From UBA1227 sp963629305 (lineage in GTDB: Bacteria > Bacillota > Clostridia > Oscillospirales > Acutalibacteraceae), in the NCBI GenBank assembly GCA_963629305.1, contig CAVGIJ010000001.1, forward strand, positions 119,868 through 183,867: 64,000 nt of DNA, given 5' to 3'. Positions within the stretch are counted from its first letter, which is position 1. Each line of letters opens with the position of its first letter. A program made the translations under genes and the position numbers. Positions 1 through 8,325 of the stretch are shown one piece after another. The notes under the pieces are model-generated. The model made no database searches. It was given only the letters and a program-made list of their open reading frames with translations, and was not told the DNA's origin.

Positions 1-347
1 GGAACGGTCACCCGGCGAGACGTACTTTTCAGGCACTGCGAATTGAAGTAAACGGTGAACTTGAAAAACTTGAAGGATCTGTTGTTGATATGTTTGACTG
101 CCTGAGAGTAGGCGGTATCTTATCGATTATCACATTCCATTCTCTTGAGGACAGAACCGTAAAGCAAACATTTGCAAAGTTCTGTGAGGGTTGTACATGC
201 CCACCCGAGTTTCCTGTTTGTGTATGCGGAAAGACACCGCGAGGAAAACTGTGCTTTAAGTTTAAAAGCGCAAGCGACGAAGAACTTTCGGAGAACCAGA
301 GAGCACGCAGTGCAAAACTGAGATCTGTTATGAAGATTAAAGAATAA
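1..347 (+). CDS. rsmH: RsmH (MraW) 16S rRNA C1402 N4-methyltransferase, 3' part
   Basis: This is the C-terminal part of the SAM-dependent enzyme that methylates the N4 position of C1402 in 16S rRNA. The reading frame is open from base 3, so the gene is cut by the window edge. The translated edge reads HPARRTFQALRIEVN, followed by TFHSLEDRTVKQTF, both hallmark RsmH segments. A cysteine-rich stretch (GCTCPPEFPVCVCG) is typical of clostridial members. The protein ends in RSAKLRSVMKIKE, as expected for the family. As in most Firmicutes it heads the division/cell-wall cluster, directly upstream of the small ftsL-like gene. The call is secure; only the N-terminal SAM-binding half lies outside the window. 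Confidence 0.95.
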   Translation, partial: NGHPARRTFQALRIEVNGELEKLEGSVVDMFDCLRVGGILSIITFHSLEDRTVKQTFAKFCEGCTCPPEFPVCVCGKTPRGKLCFKFKSASDEELSENQRARSAKLRSVMKIKE

Positions 348-383
348 AACGAAGAAATTATAAAACGAGGGGTGGTGGAGCTA

Positions 384-911
384 ATGGCATACAGAGGAAC
401 AGAAGCGATTGATTACAATAAAATGCTCAGCCGTACATATGACGAGGGATCTGCGGCACCGAAGAGAAGATTGCCGAGAGCTCCGGAAAGAAGACAGGTA
501 CAAAAACCGCGGGTTGTGGAAAAAACGAGGGCACAGCTTCGGGAGGAGTCGAGAAGAAGCAGGGCAAAGGCCATAAAGGTAATGATGGTATGCGCGGTGT
601 TCTTCTCACTTATAGCATTTCAGATTTACAGTCGTGTACAGGTCGATGAACTTGACAGACAGCTTGATTCCATAAATTCTGAAATAGAAGTACTGGACAG
701 TGAAAATACAAGACTCAATATGCAGCTTGATTCAATCATTTCGCTCGACAAGGTTGATGAGTATGCACAGAACACACTGGGTATGGTGAAAGTCGAAAAT
801 TATCAAGTGTCATATGTGGACTTGTCGAAAGGCGATACGGTTTCGGTAAGCGGCGGTAAAATACATCGCAGTCTATGGGAAACCATGAAGGCGTATTTTA
901 ATGTAAAATAA
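384..911 (+). CDS. ftsL: FtsL/DivIC-like septum protein
   Basis: This is a 175-residue bitopic protein between rsmH and the division PBP, the position of ftsL in Firmicutes. It has a basic cytosolic N-terminus (about 1-65), one membrane segment (about 66-85), a short coiled-coil (about 87-118, with SEIEVLDSENTRLN) and then YAQNTLGMVK, which matches the 'A..LGM' motif after the coiled-coil of FtsL/DivIC proteins. FtsL forms the FtsQLB/DivIB-DivIC-FtsL complex that activates septal peptidoglycan synthesis. I chose ATG 384, just after a GGTGGAG site; two GTG codons at 372 and 375 overlap that site. The family diverges quickly in sequence, so the name rests on architecture and position. Confidence 0.8.
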   Translation: MAYRGTEAIDYNKMLSRTYDEGSAAPKRRLPRAPERRQVQKPRVVEKTRAQLREESRRSRAKAIKVMMVCAVFFSLIAFQIYSRVQVDELDRQLDSINSEIEVLDSENTRLNMQLDSIISLDKVDEYAQNTLGMVKVENYQVSYVDLSKGDTVSVSGGKIHRSLWETMKAYFNVK

Positions 912-922
912 CGTATAAATTT

Positions 923-951
923 GAGAGTTAGGAATTTGATTCCTAACTCTC
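923..951 (+). other. Perfect hairpin without T-tract between ftsL and PBP gene
   Basis: Two perfectly complementary 12-base arms (923-934 and 940-951) are separated by a 5-base loop. No run of T follows, so this is not a classical intrinsic terminator. It lies in the 78-base gap between two genes of the division cluster. It could be an RNA processing or stability element, or a Rho-independent attenuator of low strength. Confidence 0.7.
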
Positions 952-989
952 ATAGTCGTAATTTAGGGTAGCGCGGAGGTCAGCACTTT

Positions 990-3227
990 ATGGCAAAAAA
1001 ATCTACTAAGCAGTTGAAAAACAGGGCGCTTATTGCATTGTTTGTCACATGTTTTCTCGGCTTTGGAGCGGGAACATTCGGACTTGTCAATGCAAGTCTC
1101 GTTCACGGTGAAGAGTATAAATTGAAAGCTGAGTCACAGCAACTTTCGGATACGACCGTAACGGCACAGCGCGGAACCATATACGACAAGAACATGAATG
1201 TCATAGCAAAAAGTGCCGACGTATGGAAGGTTTACATCAATCCGTCAAAGATTTCCGATGATGAAGAACGCGATAAGGTGGCAAAGGGACTCAGCGAAAT
1301 TCTTGAGCTTGACTATGACACCGTGTATGAAAAATGTGCCAAGAGTGACTACGGTTACGTTCTTATAAAGTCGCAGGTTGAGTATGATGTCAAAACAAAG
1401 ATTCTTGACTTTGCCTCCGAAAACAAAGGATTTACACAAATCATAGGTGTAGACAACGACGTAAAGCGCTATTACCCATACTCGAATTTTGCATCCACGG
1501 TTATCGGATTTACGGGAACCGATGACGTCGGACGTTCCGGCCTTGAATACTACTATGATGACATACTCACGGGTACAGCCGGACGAATTGTAACGGCAAA
1601 AAATGCAAAACAGTATGAAATGTCCGCACAGTATGAATCGTACTATGCCGCACAGCAGGGTATGAATCTCCAACTTACAATTGATCAGGTTATTCAGTAC
1701 TATCTTGATTCGGCGCTTGAGCAGGCGGTTGTTGATAACAATGCAACATACGGTTACGGAATTGTCATGGAGACAAAAACCGGCGCAATTCTCGCAATGA
1801 GCACAAAACCGGATTTTGATTCAAACAATCCTTATGAAATAAGCAATCAAGCGACTCTAGACGAGATAAATAAGATAACGGATGAAAAGGAGAAAAATGA
1901 GGCAATTGTAACTGCCAGATATGCTCAGTGGAGAAACAGGACAATATGTGATACATACGAACCGGGATCCGTTTTTAAGTGTATAACCGCATCTGCCGGT
2001 ATTGAAGAGGGCGTTGTAACTCCGGATGAGATGTTTGTATGTACGGGAAGCAGACAGGTTGCCGACAGATTATACCACTGCGTAAACCATAGCGGCCATG
2101 GAAGTGAGAATTTTACGACCGCACTTATCAACTCCTGTAACCCTATCTTCATTGAGGTCGCTCAGCGCCTCGGCTCGGAAAAATTTTATGATTATTTTGA
2201 AGCGTTCGGGTTTACGGAAAGTACGGGCATTGATCTTCCGGCGGAGAGCGTGCCGACACCAAATGTAACCTATCACACAGAAGATAAATTGACAGCCGTA
2301 TCATTGGCATCATGCTCATTCGGTCAGTCGTTCCAGGTGAGCCCGATTCAAATAATTACCGCAATAAACGCGATAGCAAATGACGGAAAACTTATGCAGC
2401 CGTATATTGTCGCAGCAATGCTCGATGAGGACGGAAACAAGGTGTCGGAGACAGAACCGACCATAAAGCGCCAGGTCATTTCAAAGCAAACGGCAAATAC
2501 CGTTGCGACTATGATGGAGGCGGTTGTTTCCGGGGGAACGGCGAAGAACGGATATGTTGCGGGCTATAGGGTTGCCGGAAAAACCGGTACTTCCGAAAAA
2601 CTTACGAATCAAGAGGAAAAGTATTACATCGCCTCATTCTGCGGCTTTGCTCCTGCCGATGACCCGGAGATAACGGTACTTATCGTTGTCGATGAGCCGA
2701 AGAACGGGGCTACCGGCGGCGGTGCGGTTGCGGCTCCGGTTGCTGCTGAGGTTATATCTCAGACATTGCAATATCTGAATGTTGAACCGCAATATACGGA
2801 GGCGGAACTTGCAAAGCTGGATGTTAAGGCACCGAATCTTGTCGGAACAACAGTGACACAGGCGAAGAAGGATCTTACGGCGCAGGGCTTTACAGTTAAA
2901 GTAATCGGATCGGGAGATACGGTAATCACGCAGACTCCGGCGTCCGGTCAGGTAATACCGAAGAACGGTCTGGTTGTCCTTTATTCCGAAAAGGTAAACG
3001 ACACAGAAAAAGTCAAGGTGCCGGATCTTACAGGCCTCACGGTTTCTGAGGCGAACAGAAAAGCAATCAATTCGGGAATCAATATAAAAATTTCCGGCTA
3101 TACTACCGGAAGTGATATTACATCGTACAGACAAAGTGTTACTGCAGACACGGAAGTCGCGATGGGAACTATAGTGACTGTTTCGTTTAAAACAAGCCGG
3201 GATATTGAGGATCATGCAGAGGAATAG
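990..3227 (+). CDS. Class B penicillin-binding protein with two PASTA domains (SpoVD/PBP2-type transpeptidase)
   Basis: This is a 745-residue peptidoglycan transpeptidase working at the septum with FtsW. It has a short cytosolic tail, one membrane anchor (about 13-35), a PBP dimerisation domain, and a transpeptidase domain with the three active-site motifs: SVFK at 327-330 (catalytic Ser327), SCN at 382-384 and KTGT at 531-534. Two PASTA domains follow, starting near residues 612 (VKAPNLVG) and 675 (VKVPDLTG). The start is ATG 990 behind GGAGG. Clostridial genes at this position are annotated either as division PBP (pbpB/ftsI) or as the sporulation paralogue spoVD. SpoVD usually has one PASTA domain and PBP2X/PBP2B have two, so the division role is favoured, but I leave the symbol open. 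Confidence 0.93.
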   Translation: MAKKSTKQLKNRALIALFVTCFLGFGAGTFGLVNASLVHGEEYKLKAESQQLSDTTVTAQRGTIYDKNMNVIAKSADVWKVYINPSKISDDEERDKVAKGLSEILELDYDTVYEKCAKSDYGYVLIKSQVEYDVKTKILDFASENKGFTQIIGVDNDVKRYYPYSNFASTVIGFTGTDDVGRSGLEYYYDDILTGTAGRIVTAKNAKQYEMSAQYESYYAAQQGMNLQLTIDQVIQYYLDSALEQAVVDNNATYGYGIVMETKTGAILAMSTKPDFDSNNPYEISNQATLDEINKITDEKEKNEAIVTARYAQWRNRTICDTYEPGSVFKCITASAGIEEGVVTPDEMFVCTGSRQVADRLYHCVNHSGHGSENFTTALINSCNPIFIEVAQRLGSEKFYDYFEAFGFTESTGIDLPAESVPTPNVTYHTEDKLTAVSLASCSFGQSFQVSPIQIITAINAIANDGKLMQPYIVAAMLDEDGNKVSETEPTIKRQVISKQTANTVATMMEAVVSGGTAKNGYVAGYRVAGKTGTSEKLTNQEEKYYIASFCGFAPADDPEITVLIVVDEPKNGATGGGAVAAPVAAEVISQTLQYLNVEPQYTEAELAKLDVKAPNLVGTTVTQAKKDLTAQGFTVKVIGSGDTVITQTPASGQVIPKNGLVVLYSEKVNDTEKVKVPDLTGLTVSEANRKAINSGINIKISGYTTGSDITSYRQSVTADTEVAMGTIVTVSFKTSRDIEDHAEE

Positions 3228-3244
3228 CTTTGGAGGATAGTATC

Positions 3245-4615
3245 ATGATTAAAATGAAGACGGAGGAAATTGCTTCTGCCTGCCACGGTGTCGCAAGCGG
3301 CAGCGTCGAGGTTGACTCAGTCGTTATTGATAACAGGGATGTAAAACCCGGTTCGCTGTTTGTTGCGATAAAAGGCGAGAGGCTTGACGGACACGAATTT
3401 GTGAAAGCGGCTGAGGATGCCGGAGCCGCAGCAGTGCTTGTAAGCCGAGATGTTGATTGCAGTATTCCCGTCATAAAGGTTCAAGATACCGGAAAGGCAT
3501 TTTTGGATCTCGCAAACCACTACAGGAAAAAGTTTGATATTCCCGTCGTGGGACTTACGGGAAGTGTCGGAAAGACGACCACCAAAGAGATGATTTGGAA
3601 TGTTCTCGGTGCGAAATTCAACGCATATAAGACGCAGGGAAATCTCAATAATGAAATAGGTGTTCCGCGTGTTTTACTCGGACTTGAAAAAGAACACACC
3701 GCCGCAGTTGTTGAGATGGGAATGAATCATAAGGGTGAGATATCAAGACTTACCGCAGCTGCTGAGCCGACAATGGCGGTTATTACCGGAGTAGGTGTTT
3801 CACACATCGAAAATCTCGGAAGCCGTGAGGGTATTCTTGCCGCAAAGCTTGAAATTGTCGAAGGTCTCCCGGACGGTGCAACTCTTATTCTCAATGCGGA
3901 TAACGACATGCTTTCTACGGTAACTGAAGAGACCCTCGGAAACAGAGTTGTAATAAGGCGCTTCGGCATTAAAACAAAAGCCGACATAACCGCAAAGGAT
4001 ATTGTCTACAATGATAACTCAACGGACTTTACGGCGTGTATCTTGGGAGAAAGGTTTGATGTTACGATACCGACAACCGGGGAGCACAATGTATATGATG
4101 CTTTGGCGGCGCTTCTTGTAGGACACGAGCTTGGAATTGATAACGAATCCGCAGCGAGGGCCCTGCTTCTTTACGAGCCGTCAGGTATGCGTGAAAAAAC
4201 GGAAATTGTAAACGGCGTTACGCTGATAGAGGATTGTTACAACGCCAGTCCGGATTCAGTAAAAGCGTTGTCCGAAACGCTTAAGATAAAAGGCGAAAAC
4301 GGGCGCAGAAAAATTGCGGTAATCGCAGATATGCTCGAGCTTGGAAGCTACTCCGAAAAAGCACACGGCGATTGCGGTCGTTTTCTTGCCGATGCGGGAG
4401 TTGACATGCTCTTGACATATGGTGAGCTTTCAAAATATACAGCACAGTCCGCAAAGGAAAACGGTGTTATTCGTGTCTTTGATTTTGATGATAAAAATGA
4501 ACTTGCGAATCACCTGTGTCAGATATTGAAGCCCGGAGATGTAGTGGCGTTCAAGGGCAGCAGGGGAATGAAACTTGAAGAAGTAATAGAGAAGGTAAAA
4601 AAGGGGATAATGTAA
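3245..4615 (+). CDS. murF: UDP-MurNAc-tripeptide:D-Ala-D-Ala ligase MurF
   Basis: This is the last cytoplasmic ligase of muropeptide synthesis; it adds D-Ala-D-Ala to UDP-MurNAc-tripeptide using ATP. The N-terminal substrate domain includes VVIDNRDVKPGSLFVAIKGE, the MurF/MurE 'DSR..PG.LF.A' region. The central ATPase domain has the P-loop GSVGKTTTKE near residues 106-115, then NLNNEIGVP and VVEMGMNHKGEI, all diagnostic of MurF. The C-terminal domain contains DCYNASPDS. I chose ATG 3245 (456 residues) because the GGAGGA Shine-Dalgarno at 3232-3237 serves it; the TTG at 3230 would overlap that site. It sits 17 bases after the PBP gene and overlaps nothing; mraY follows at once. Confidence 0.97.
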   Translation: MIKMKTEEIASACHGVASGSVEVDSVVIDNRDVKPGSLFVAIKGERLDGHEFVKAAEDAGAAAVLVSRDVDCSIPVIKVQDTGKAFLDLANHYRKKFDIPVVGLTGSVGKTTTKEMIWNVLGAKFNAYKTQGNLNNEIGVPRVLLGLEKEHTAAVVEMGMNHKGEISRLTAAAEPTMAVITGVGVSHIENLGSREGILAAKLEIVEGLPDGATLILNADNDMLSTVTEETLGNRVVIRRFGIKTKADITAKDIVYNDNSTDFTACILGERFDVTIPTTGEHNVYDALAALLVGHELGIDNESAARALLLYEPSGMREKTEIVNGVTLIEDCYNASPDSVKALSETLKIKGENGRRKIAVIADMLELGSYSEKAHGDCGRFLADAGVDMLLTYGELSKYTAQSAKENGVIRVFDFDDKNELANHLCQILKPGDVVAFKGSRGMKLEEVIEKVKKGIM

Positions 4616-5677
4616 ATGAATACACTTGTTGCTGTGATAATTGCAATAGCTTTTAGTTTTGCTTTAAGTGCGGTACTCGGAATAGTTCTTGTTCCGTGGC
4701 TCCATAAGCTTAAATTCGGTCAGACAATACTCGATATCGGCCCGAACTGGCACAAGAAGAAACAGGGTACGCCGACAATGGGCGGATTCATGTTTATTAT
4801 TTCCACAACAGTAACTTTCCTCGCCATTGCAATTATTGACAAGGCAATGGGCGGAACACTTATAGGCGGACTTTCACCTCTTGCCAATACGATAAAGGTC
4901 AAAACATATGCAGCGCTTCTTCTCGGTCTCGGATTCGGTATTATCGGATTCTTTGACGATTATATCAAGGTTGCGAAAAAACAGAATGAAGGCCTCACGG
5001 TCATCCAAAAGACATTTGCTCAGCTCTTTTTGACCATTGCATATATCATTACAATGTGCATGTCAGGCGATCAATATATGTATGTTCCGTTTGTCGGCAA
5101 TGTATCGTTCGGCAGTCCTTTTATTTTTGCAATATTTGCTGTTGTTGTAATATACGCAACTGTAAATGCAGTAAACTTTACAGATGGAATTGACGGCTTG
5201 TGTGCATCCGTTACGGTCACGGCCGGTTTATCCTTCGCTGTTATAGCTGCACTTTGTCATCTTATGGGTGCAAGTATCCTTGCATGTACTGTTCTCGGCT
5301 CATGTGCCGGCTATCTTATTTGGAACTGGCATCCTGCAAAATGCTTCATGGGTGACACAGGATCAATGTTCCTCGGCGGTATAATAGCAGGTCTTGCATT
5401 TGCAATCGGTCATCCGCTTATTTTACTTTTGGTGGGTATAATATATGTAATCGAAGGTCTTTCGGATGTTATCCAGATTGTATATTTCAAGATAACAAAG
5501 AAGATTGCAAGAAAGAAAGACCCGAATGCAACGGGAAAGAGACTTTTTAAAATGGCTCCTATTCATCATCACTTTGAAAAATGCGGATGGGGCGAAGAAA
5601 AAATCGTAATTACATTTTCGGTAATAAACCTTATCGGCGGTGCACTTGCCTGCCTTATAATTTACTTTGAGAGGTAA
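4616..5677 (+). CDS. mraY: Phospho-MurNAc-pentapeptide transferase MraY
   Basis: This is the integral membrane enzyme that transfers phospho-MurNAc-pentapeptide to undecaprenyl phosphate, making lipid I. The 353-residue length is usual. Conserved family elements are visible: FFDDYIK (catalytic aspartates), NFTDGIDGL, the MGDTGS segment, and the terminal PIHHHFEKCGWGE histidine motif. About ten hydrophobic segments are spread over the chain. ATG 4616 follows an AAGGGG site and starts right after the murF stop codon, so translation is probably coupled. Confidence 0.98.
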   Translation: MNTLVAVIIAIAFSFALSAVLGIVLVPWLHKLKFGQTILDIGPNWHKKKQGTPTMGGFMFIISTTVTFLAIAIIDKAMGGTLIGGLSPLANTIKVKTYAALLLGLGFGIIGFFDDYIKVAKKQNEGLTVIQKTFAQLFLTIAYIITMCMSGDQYMYVPFVGNVSFGSPFIFAIFAVVVIYATVNAVNFTDGIDGLCASVTVTAGLSFAVIAALCHLMGASILACTVLGSCAGYLIWNWHPAKCFMGDTGSMFLGGIIAGLAFAIGHPLILLLVGIIYVIEGLSDVIQIVYFKITKKIARKKDPNATGKRLFKMAPIHHHFEKCGWGEEKIVITFSVINLIGGALACLIIYFER

Positions 5678-5682
5678 GAGTT

Positions 5683-6921
5683 TTGGGAAAGAATACAAGG
5701 AGAAGACAAAGGGCTCCCGGAAACAGCATACTTGCTGAGGGAGGAATAGATATTCCGTTCCTCATAATTGTGCTTGCACTGCTCACAATCGGACTTATCA
5801 TGCTGTTTTCGGCAAGTTACACATATTGCTATTACAACATGGACGGTGACAGCCTTTTCTATTTTAAGAGACAGTTTGTCTTCGCAGTTATAGGATTTAT
5901 TGCAATGATTGCGGTTTCAAAGGTAAACTACAAGTGTTTCAAGGCTGCGGCTCTTCCGCTTCTTGTTGTTTCCTATATATTGCTTGTGTTGGTTCTTATT
6001 GTTACGCCGCCTGAGGGGTATGAAAACTTTCACAGGTGGATAACTATTCCCGGTGTAACAACTTTTCAGCCGTCTGAGATTGCAAAGCTTGCAATAATAC
6101 TTTTCTTTGCATGGCATGTCGGCGAGCATTACAGGGGAATCAACACAAAAGAGCTTTCCTCCGCAAGGTTTGCACAGGGATTCAATCAGCAAAAGGGCGG
6201 CATAAAGCTCTACACAAAGCATGTGTGTCTGGCTCTTTATCTGTTGGTTCTCGGCTCAACATGTGTTCTTGTATATGCGGAAAATCACGTTTCCGGAACG
6301 CTCCTTATTTTTGCTCTCGGTATTATGATGCTGTGGCTTGCGGGGTACAACTATAAATGGTTTTTGGCTGCCGCTATTTTAATTCTTTTAGTTGCCGCGG
6401 TTGTTATAGCAAACCCGAGTATACTTCCGGAACACGCGCAACCGCGTATAACTGCGTGGCTTGATAAATCATATGATCCGCGCGGTGTCAGATGGCAGAC
6501 AAACAATGCACTTTATGCGATAGGATCAGGCGGATTTTTCGGCGTCGGCCTCGGAAATTCAAAACAAAAGCAGCTTTATGTTTCCGAACCGCAGAACGAT
6601 TTCATTTTTTCGATTGTATGTGAAGAGCTCGGCTTTATCGGAGCTTTTGTAATAATTGTACTGTTCATTCTTTTGGTATACAGAGGATTTGTTATAGGAA
6701 TCAAATCGAGAGATAAATTCGGCTCACTTCTCTCAATGGGTCTTGTATTTCAGGTTGGACTTCAGGCGGCGCTCAATATTGCCGTTGTAACGGATACATT
6801 GCCCAACACGGGAATCAGTTTGCCGTTCTTCTCATACGGAGGTACATCGCTTATGATGCTTTTGTTTGAGATGGGAATGGTACTTTCAATATCAAGAAAT
6901 GCAAAGCTTAAGAAGGTTTAA
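5683..6921 (+). CDS. ftsW: SEDS peptidoglycan glycosyltransferase FtsW
   Basis: This is a 412-residue multi-spanning SEDS protein that polymerises glycan strands at the septum with its class B PBP partner. Family marks include the early LIMLFSASY segment, FQPSEIAKLA, the loop RITAWLDKSYDPRG, and the C-terminal PNTGISLPFFSYGGTS region. The start is TTG 5683 with GAGAGG upstream, five bases after mraY. Position between mraY and murG, and the strength of the PNTG...PFFSYGG region, argue for FtsW rather than the elongation paralogue RodA. Confidence 0.95.
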   Translation: MGKNTRRRQRAPGNSILAEGGIDIPFLIIVLALLTIGLIMLFSASYTYCYYNMDGDSLFYFKRQFVFAVIGFIAMIAVSKVNYKCFKAAALPLLVVSYILLVLVLIVTPPEGYENFHRWITIPGVTTFQPSEIAKLAIILFFAWHVGEHYRGINTKELSSARFAQGFNQQKGGIKLYTKHVCLALYLLVLGSTCVLVYAENHVSGTLLIFALGIMMLWLAGYNYKWFLAAAILILLVAAVVIANPSILPEHAQPRITAWLDKSYDPRGVRWQTNNALYAIGSGGFFGVGLGNSKQKQLYVSEPQNDFIFSIVCEELGFIGAFVIIVLFILLVYRGFVIGIKSRDKFGSLLSMGLVFQVGLQAALNIAVVTDTLPNTGISLPFFSYGGTSLMMLLFEMGMVLSISRNAKLKKV

Positions 6922-6924
6922 AAT

Positions 6925-8049
6925 ATGAGGATTTTATTTGCAACAGGCGGCACCGGCGGGCATATCAATCCTGCTCTGGCAGTTGCCGACAGAATAAGAA
7001 AGACATACGGTGATAAAGCGGAAATACTTTTCGTCGGAACCGCAGATCATATGGAGTCAAGGCTTGTTCCGAATGCGGGCTTTGATTTTAAAACCATAGA
7101 GATAAGCGGATTTCAGCGTAGCTTTACGCCGGAAGACATAAAGAAGAACCTCATAACGGTAAAGAGGATGTTTACCTCAAGCACAGAGGCGAAGAAAATA
7201 ATAGAAGAATTTTCTCCGGACGTTGTGGTAGGCTTTGGCGGCTATGTAAGCGGTCCTGTACTGCGCATGGCTCACAAGATGGGAATACCGATAGCCATTC
7301 ACGAACAGAACGCATTTCCGGGTGTGACCAACAAAGCGCTTGCGAAAAAAGCGGAGCTTGTCATGCTCACCTCCGAGGACGCAATTCCGAGGATTAAGTG
7401 CAAAAATGCGCCTGTAGTTACAGGACTTCCGGTAAGGGATGAGCTTATTGAAGCTGACCGTGATTTTGCAAGAGCGCAGCTCGGTATACCCGATGACAAG
7501 CCGCTTATTCTCTCTATGGGAGGAAGCCTCGGTGCCCGTGCCGTGAATGAGGCGATTTGCGGTCTTATTGCAAATAAAAAAGATGACCATGACTGTGTGT
7601 TCATACACGCAAAGGGCAGATACGGAGAATGGGTTCCGGACAAGCTTCATGAGCTCGGTGTTGACTTTGAGGAAAGAGACGATATCCGCATACGCGATTA
7701 CATAGACGATATGCATGTGTGTATGCCTGCTGCCGATTTACTCATATGCCGCTCGGGTGCATCATCACTTTATGAAATACGCGCCCTCGGAAAAGCCTCA
7801 ATTCTGATTCCGTCACCCAATGTTGCGGAAAATCATCAGTATTTCAATGCAATGGAGCTCGTAAACCACGACGCTGCGGTAATCATAGAGGAAAAGGATC
7901 TCACGGCGGACAAGCTCACGGAAGTTGTGAATGAGCTTCTTTGTAATCCGGAACGTATAAAAGAGATTGAGAAAAATGCGAAATCAATGGCTATTCTCAA
8001 TGCGACGGAGCTTATTGTTGACAACATTCTCTCACTTATAAAAGAATAA
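6925..8049 (+). CDS. murG: UDP-GlcNAc:lipid I N-acetylglucosaminyltransferase MurG
   Basis: This is the membrane-associated GT-B enzyme that adds GlcNAc to lipid I to give lipid II. The protein has 374 residues. It begins with the diphosphate-binding loop GGTGGHINPALAVAD; further signatures are HEQNAFPGVTNK, the second glycine-rich loop SMGGSLGARAVNE, and the UDP-GlcNAc site SGASSLYEIRALGKASILIP followed by ENHQYFNA. It starts 3 bases after the ftsW stop. The next gene in the cluster, murA, is broken. Confidence 0.98.
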   Translation: MRILFATGGTGGHINPALAVADRIRKTYGDKAEILFVGTADHMESRLVPNAGFDFKTIEISGFQRSFTPEDIKKNLITVKRMFTSSTEAKKIIEEFSPDVVVGFGGYVSGPVLRMAHKMGIPIAIHEQNAFPGVTNKALAKKAELVMLTSEDAIPRIKCKNAPVVTGLPVRDELIEADRDFARAQLGIPDDKPLILSMGGSLGARAVNEAICGLIANKKDDHDCVFIHAKGRYGEWVPDKLHELGVDFEERDDIRIRDYIDDMHVCMPAADLLICRSGASSLYEIRALGKASILIPSPNVAENHQYFNAMELVNHDAAVIIEEKDLTADKLTEVVNELLCNPERIKEIEKNAKSMAILNATELIVDNILSLIKE

Positions 8050-8132
8050 AAACGCTTCACATTATGGCATTTTGCTTCATAGAATGGCTTAAAGTTCTAC
8101 TAAGTCATCCGCAAATGAAGGAGTGTGCCGTG

Positions 8133-8312
8133 ATGAGTAAATTTTTGATTGAGGGCGATAAAAGACTTTCCGATATCGGTGCGGCTCTTATGGTTGCAGC
8201 TCTTGTTGCAAAAGGACATTCGGAAATTACAGATATTTATCATATTGACAGAGGCTACGAGAATCCGCTTAAGGTGTTTAGAGAAATGGGAGCAGACATA
8301 AAGCGGGAATAA
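8133..8312 (+). pseudogene. murA: Internally deleted murA remnant (both termini kept)
   Basis: This is a 59-codon open frame where clostridial clusters often carry a complete murA of about 420 codons. The first residues, MSKFLIEGDKRLS, match the MurA N-terminus. They run straight into GAALMVAALVAKGHSEI and DIYHIDRGYEN, then MGADIKRE, the last 45 or so residues of MurA. About 350 residues are missing, including the catalytic cysteine region and the substrate-binding core, so it cannot be active. A good AAGGAG site (8118-8123) still precedes the ATG, so a short peptide may be made. UDP-GlcNAc enolpyruvyl transfer must come from another murA copy, as many Firmicutes carry two. Confidence 0.9.
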
Positions 8313-8325
8313 TGGAGGATTATTG

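Noticed and set aside
2634..3215. 193-codon minus-strand frame opposite the PASTA domains
   Set aside because: It is a mirror frame of conserved coding sequence, with Arg/Cys-rich composition and no ribosome site.
7177..7716. 179-codon open frame on the minus strand within murG
   Set aside because: It is antisense to a well conserved gene, has unlikely composition (Cys/Tyr/Arg-rich), no ribosome site, and no family match.
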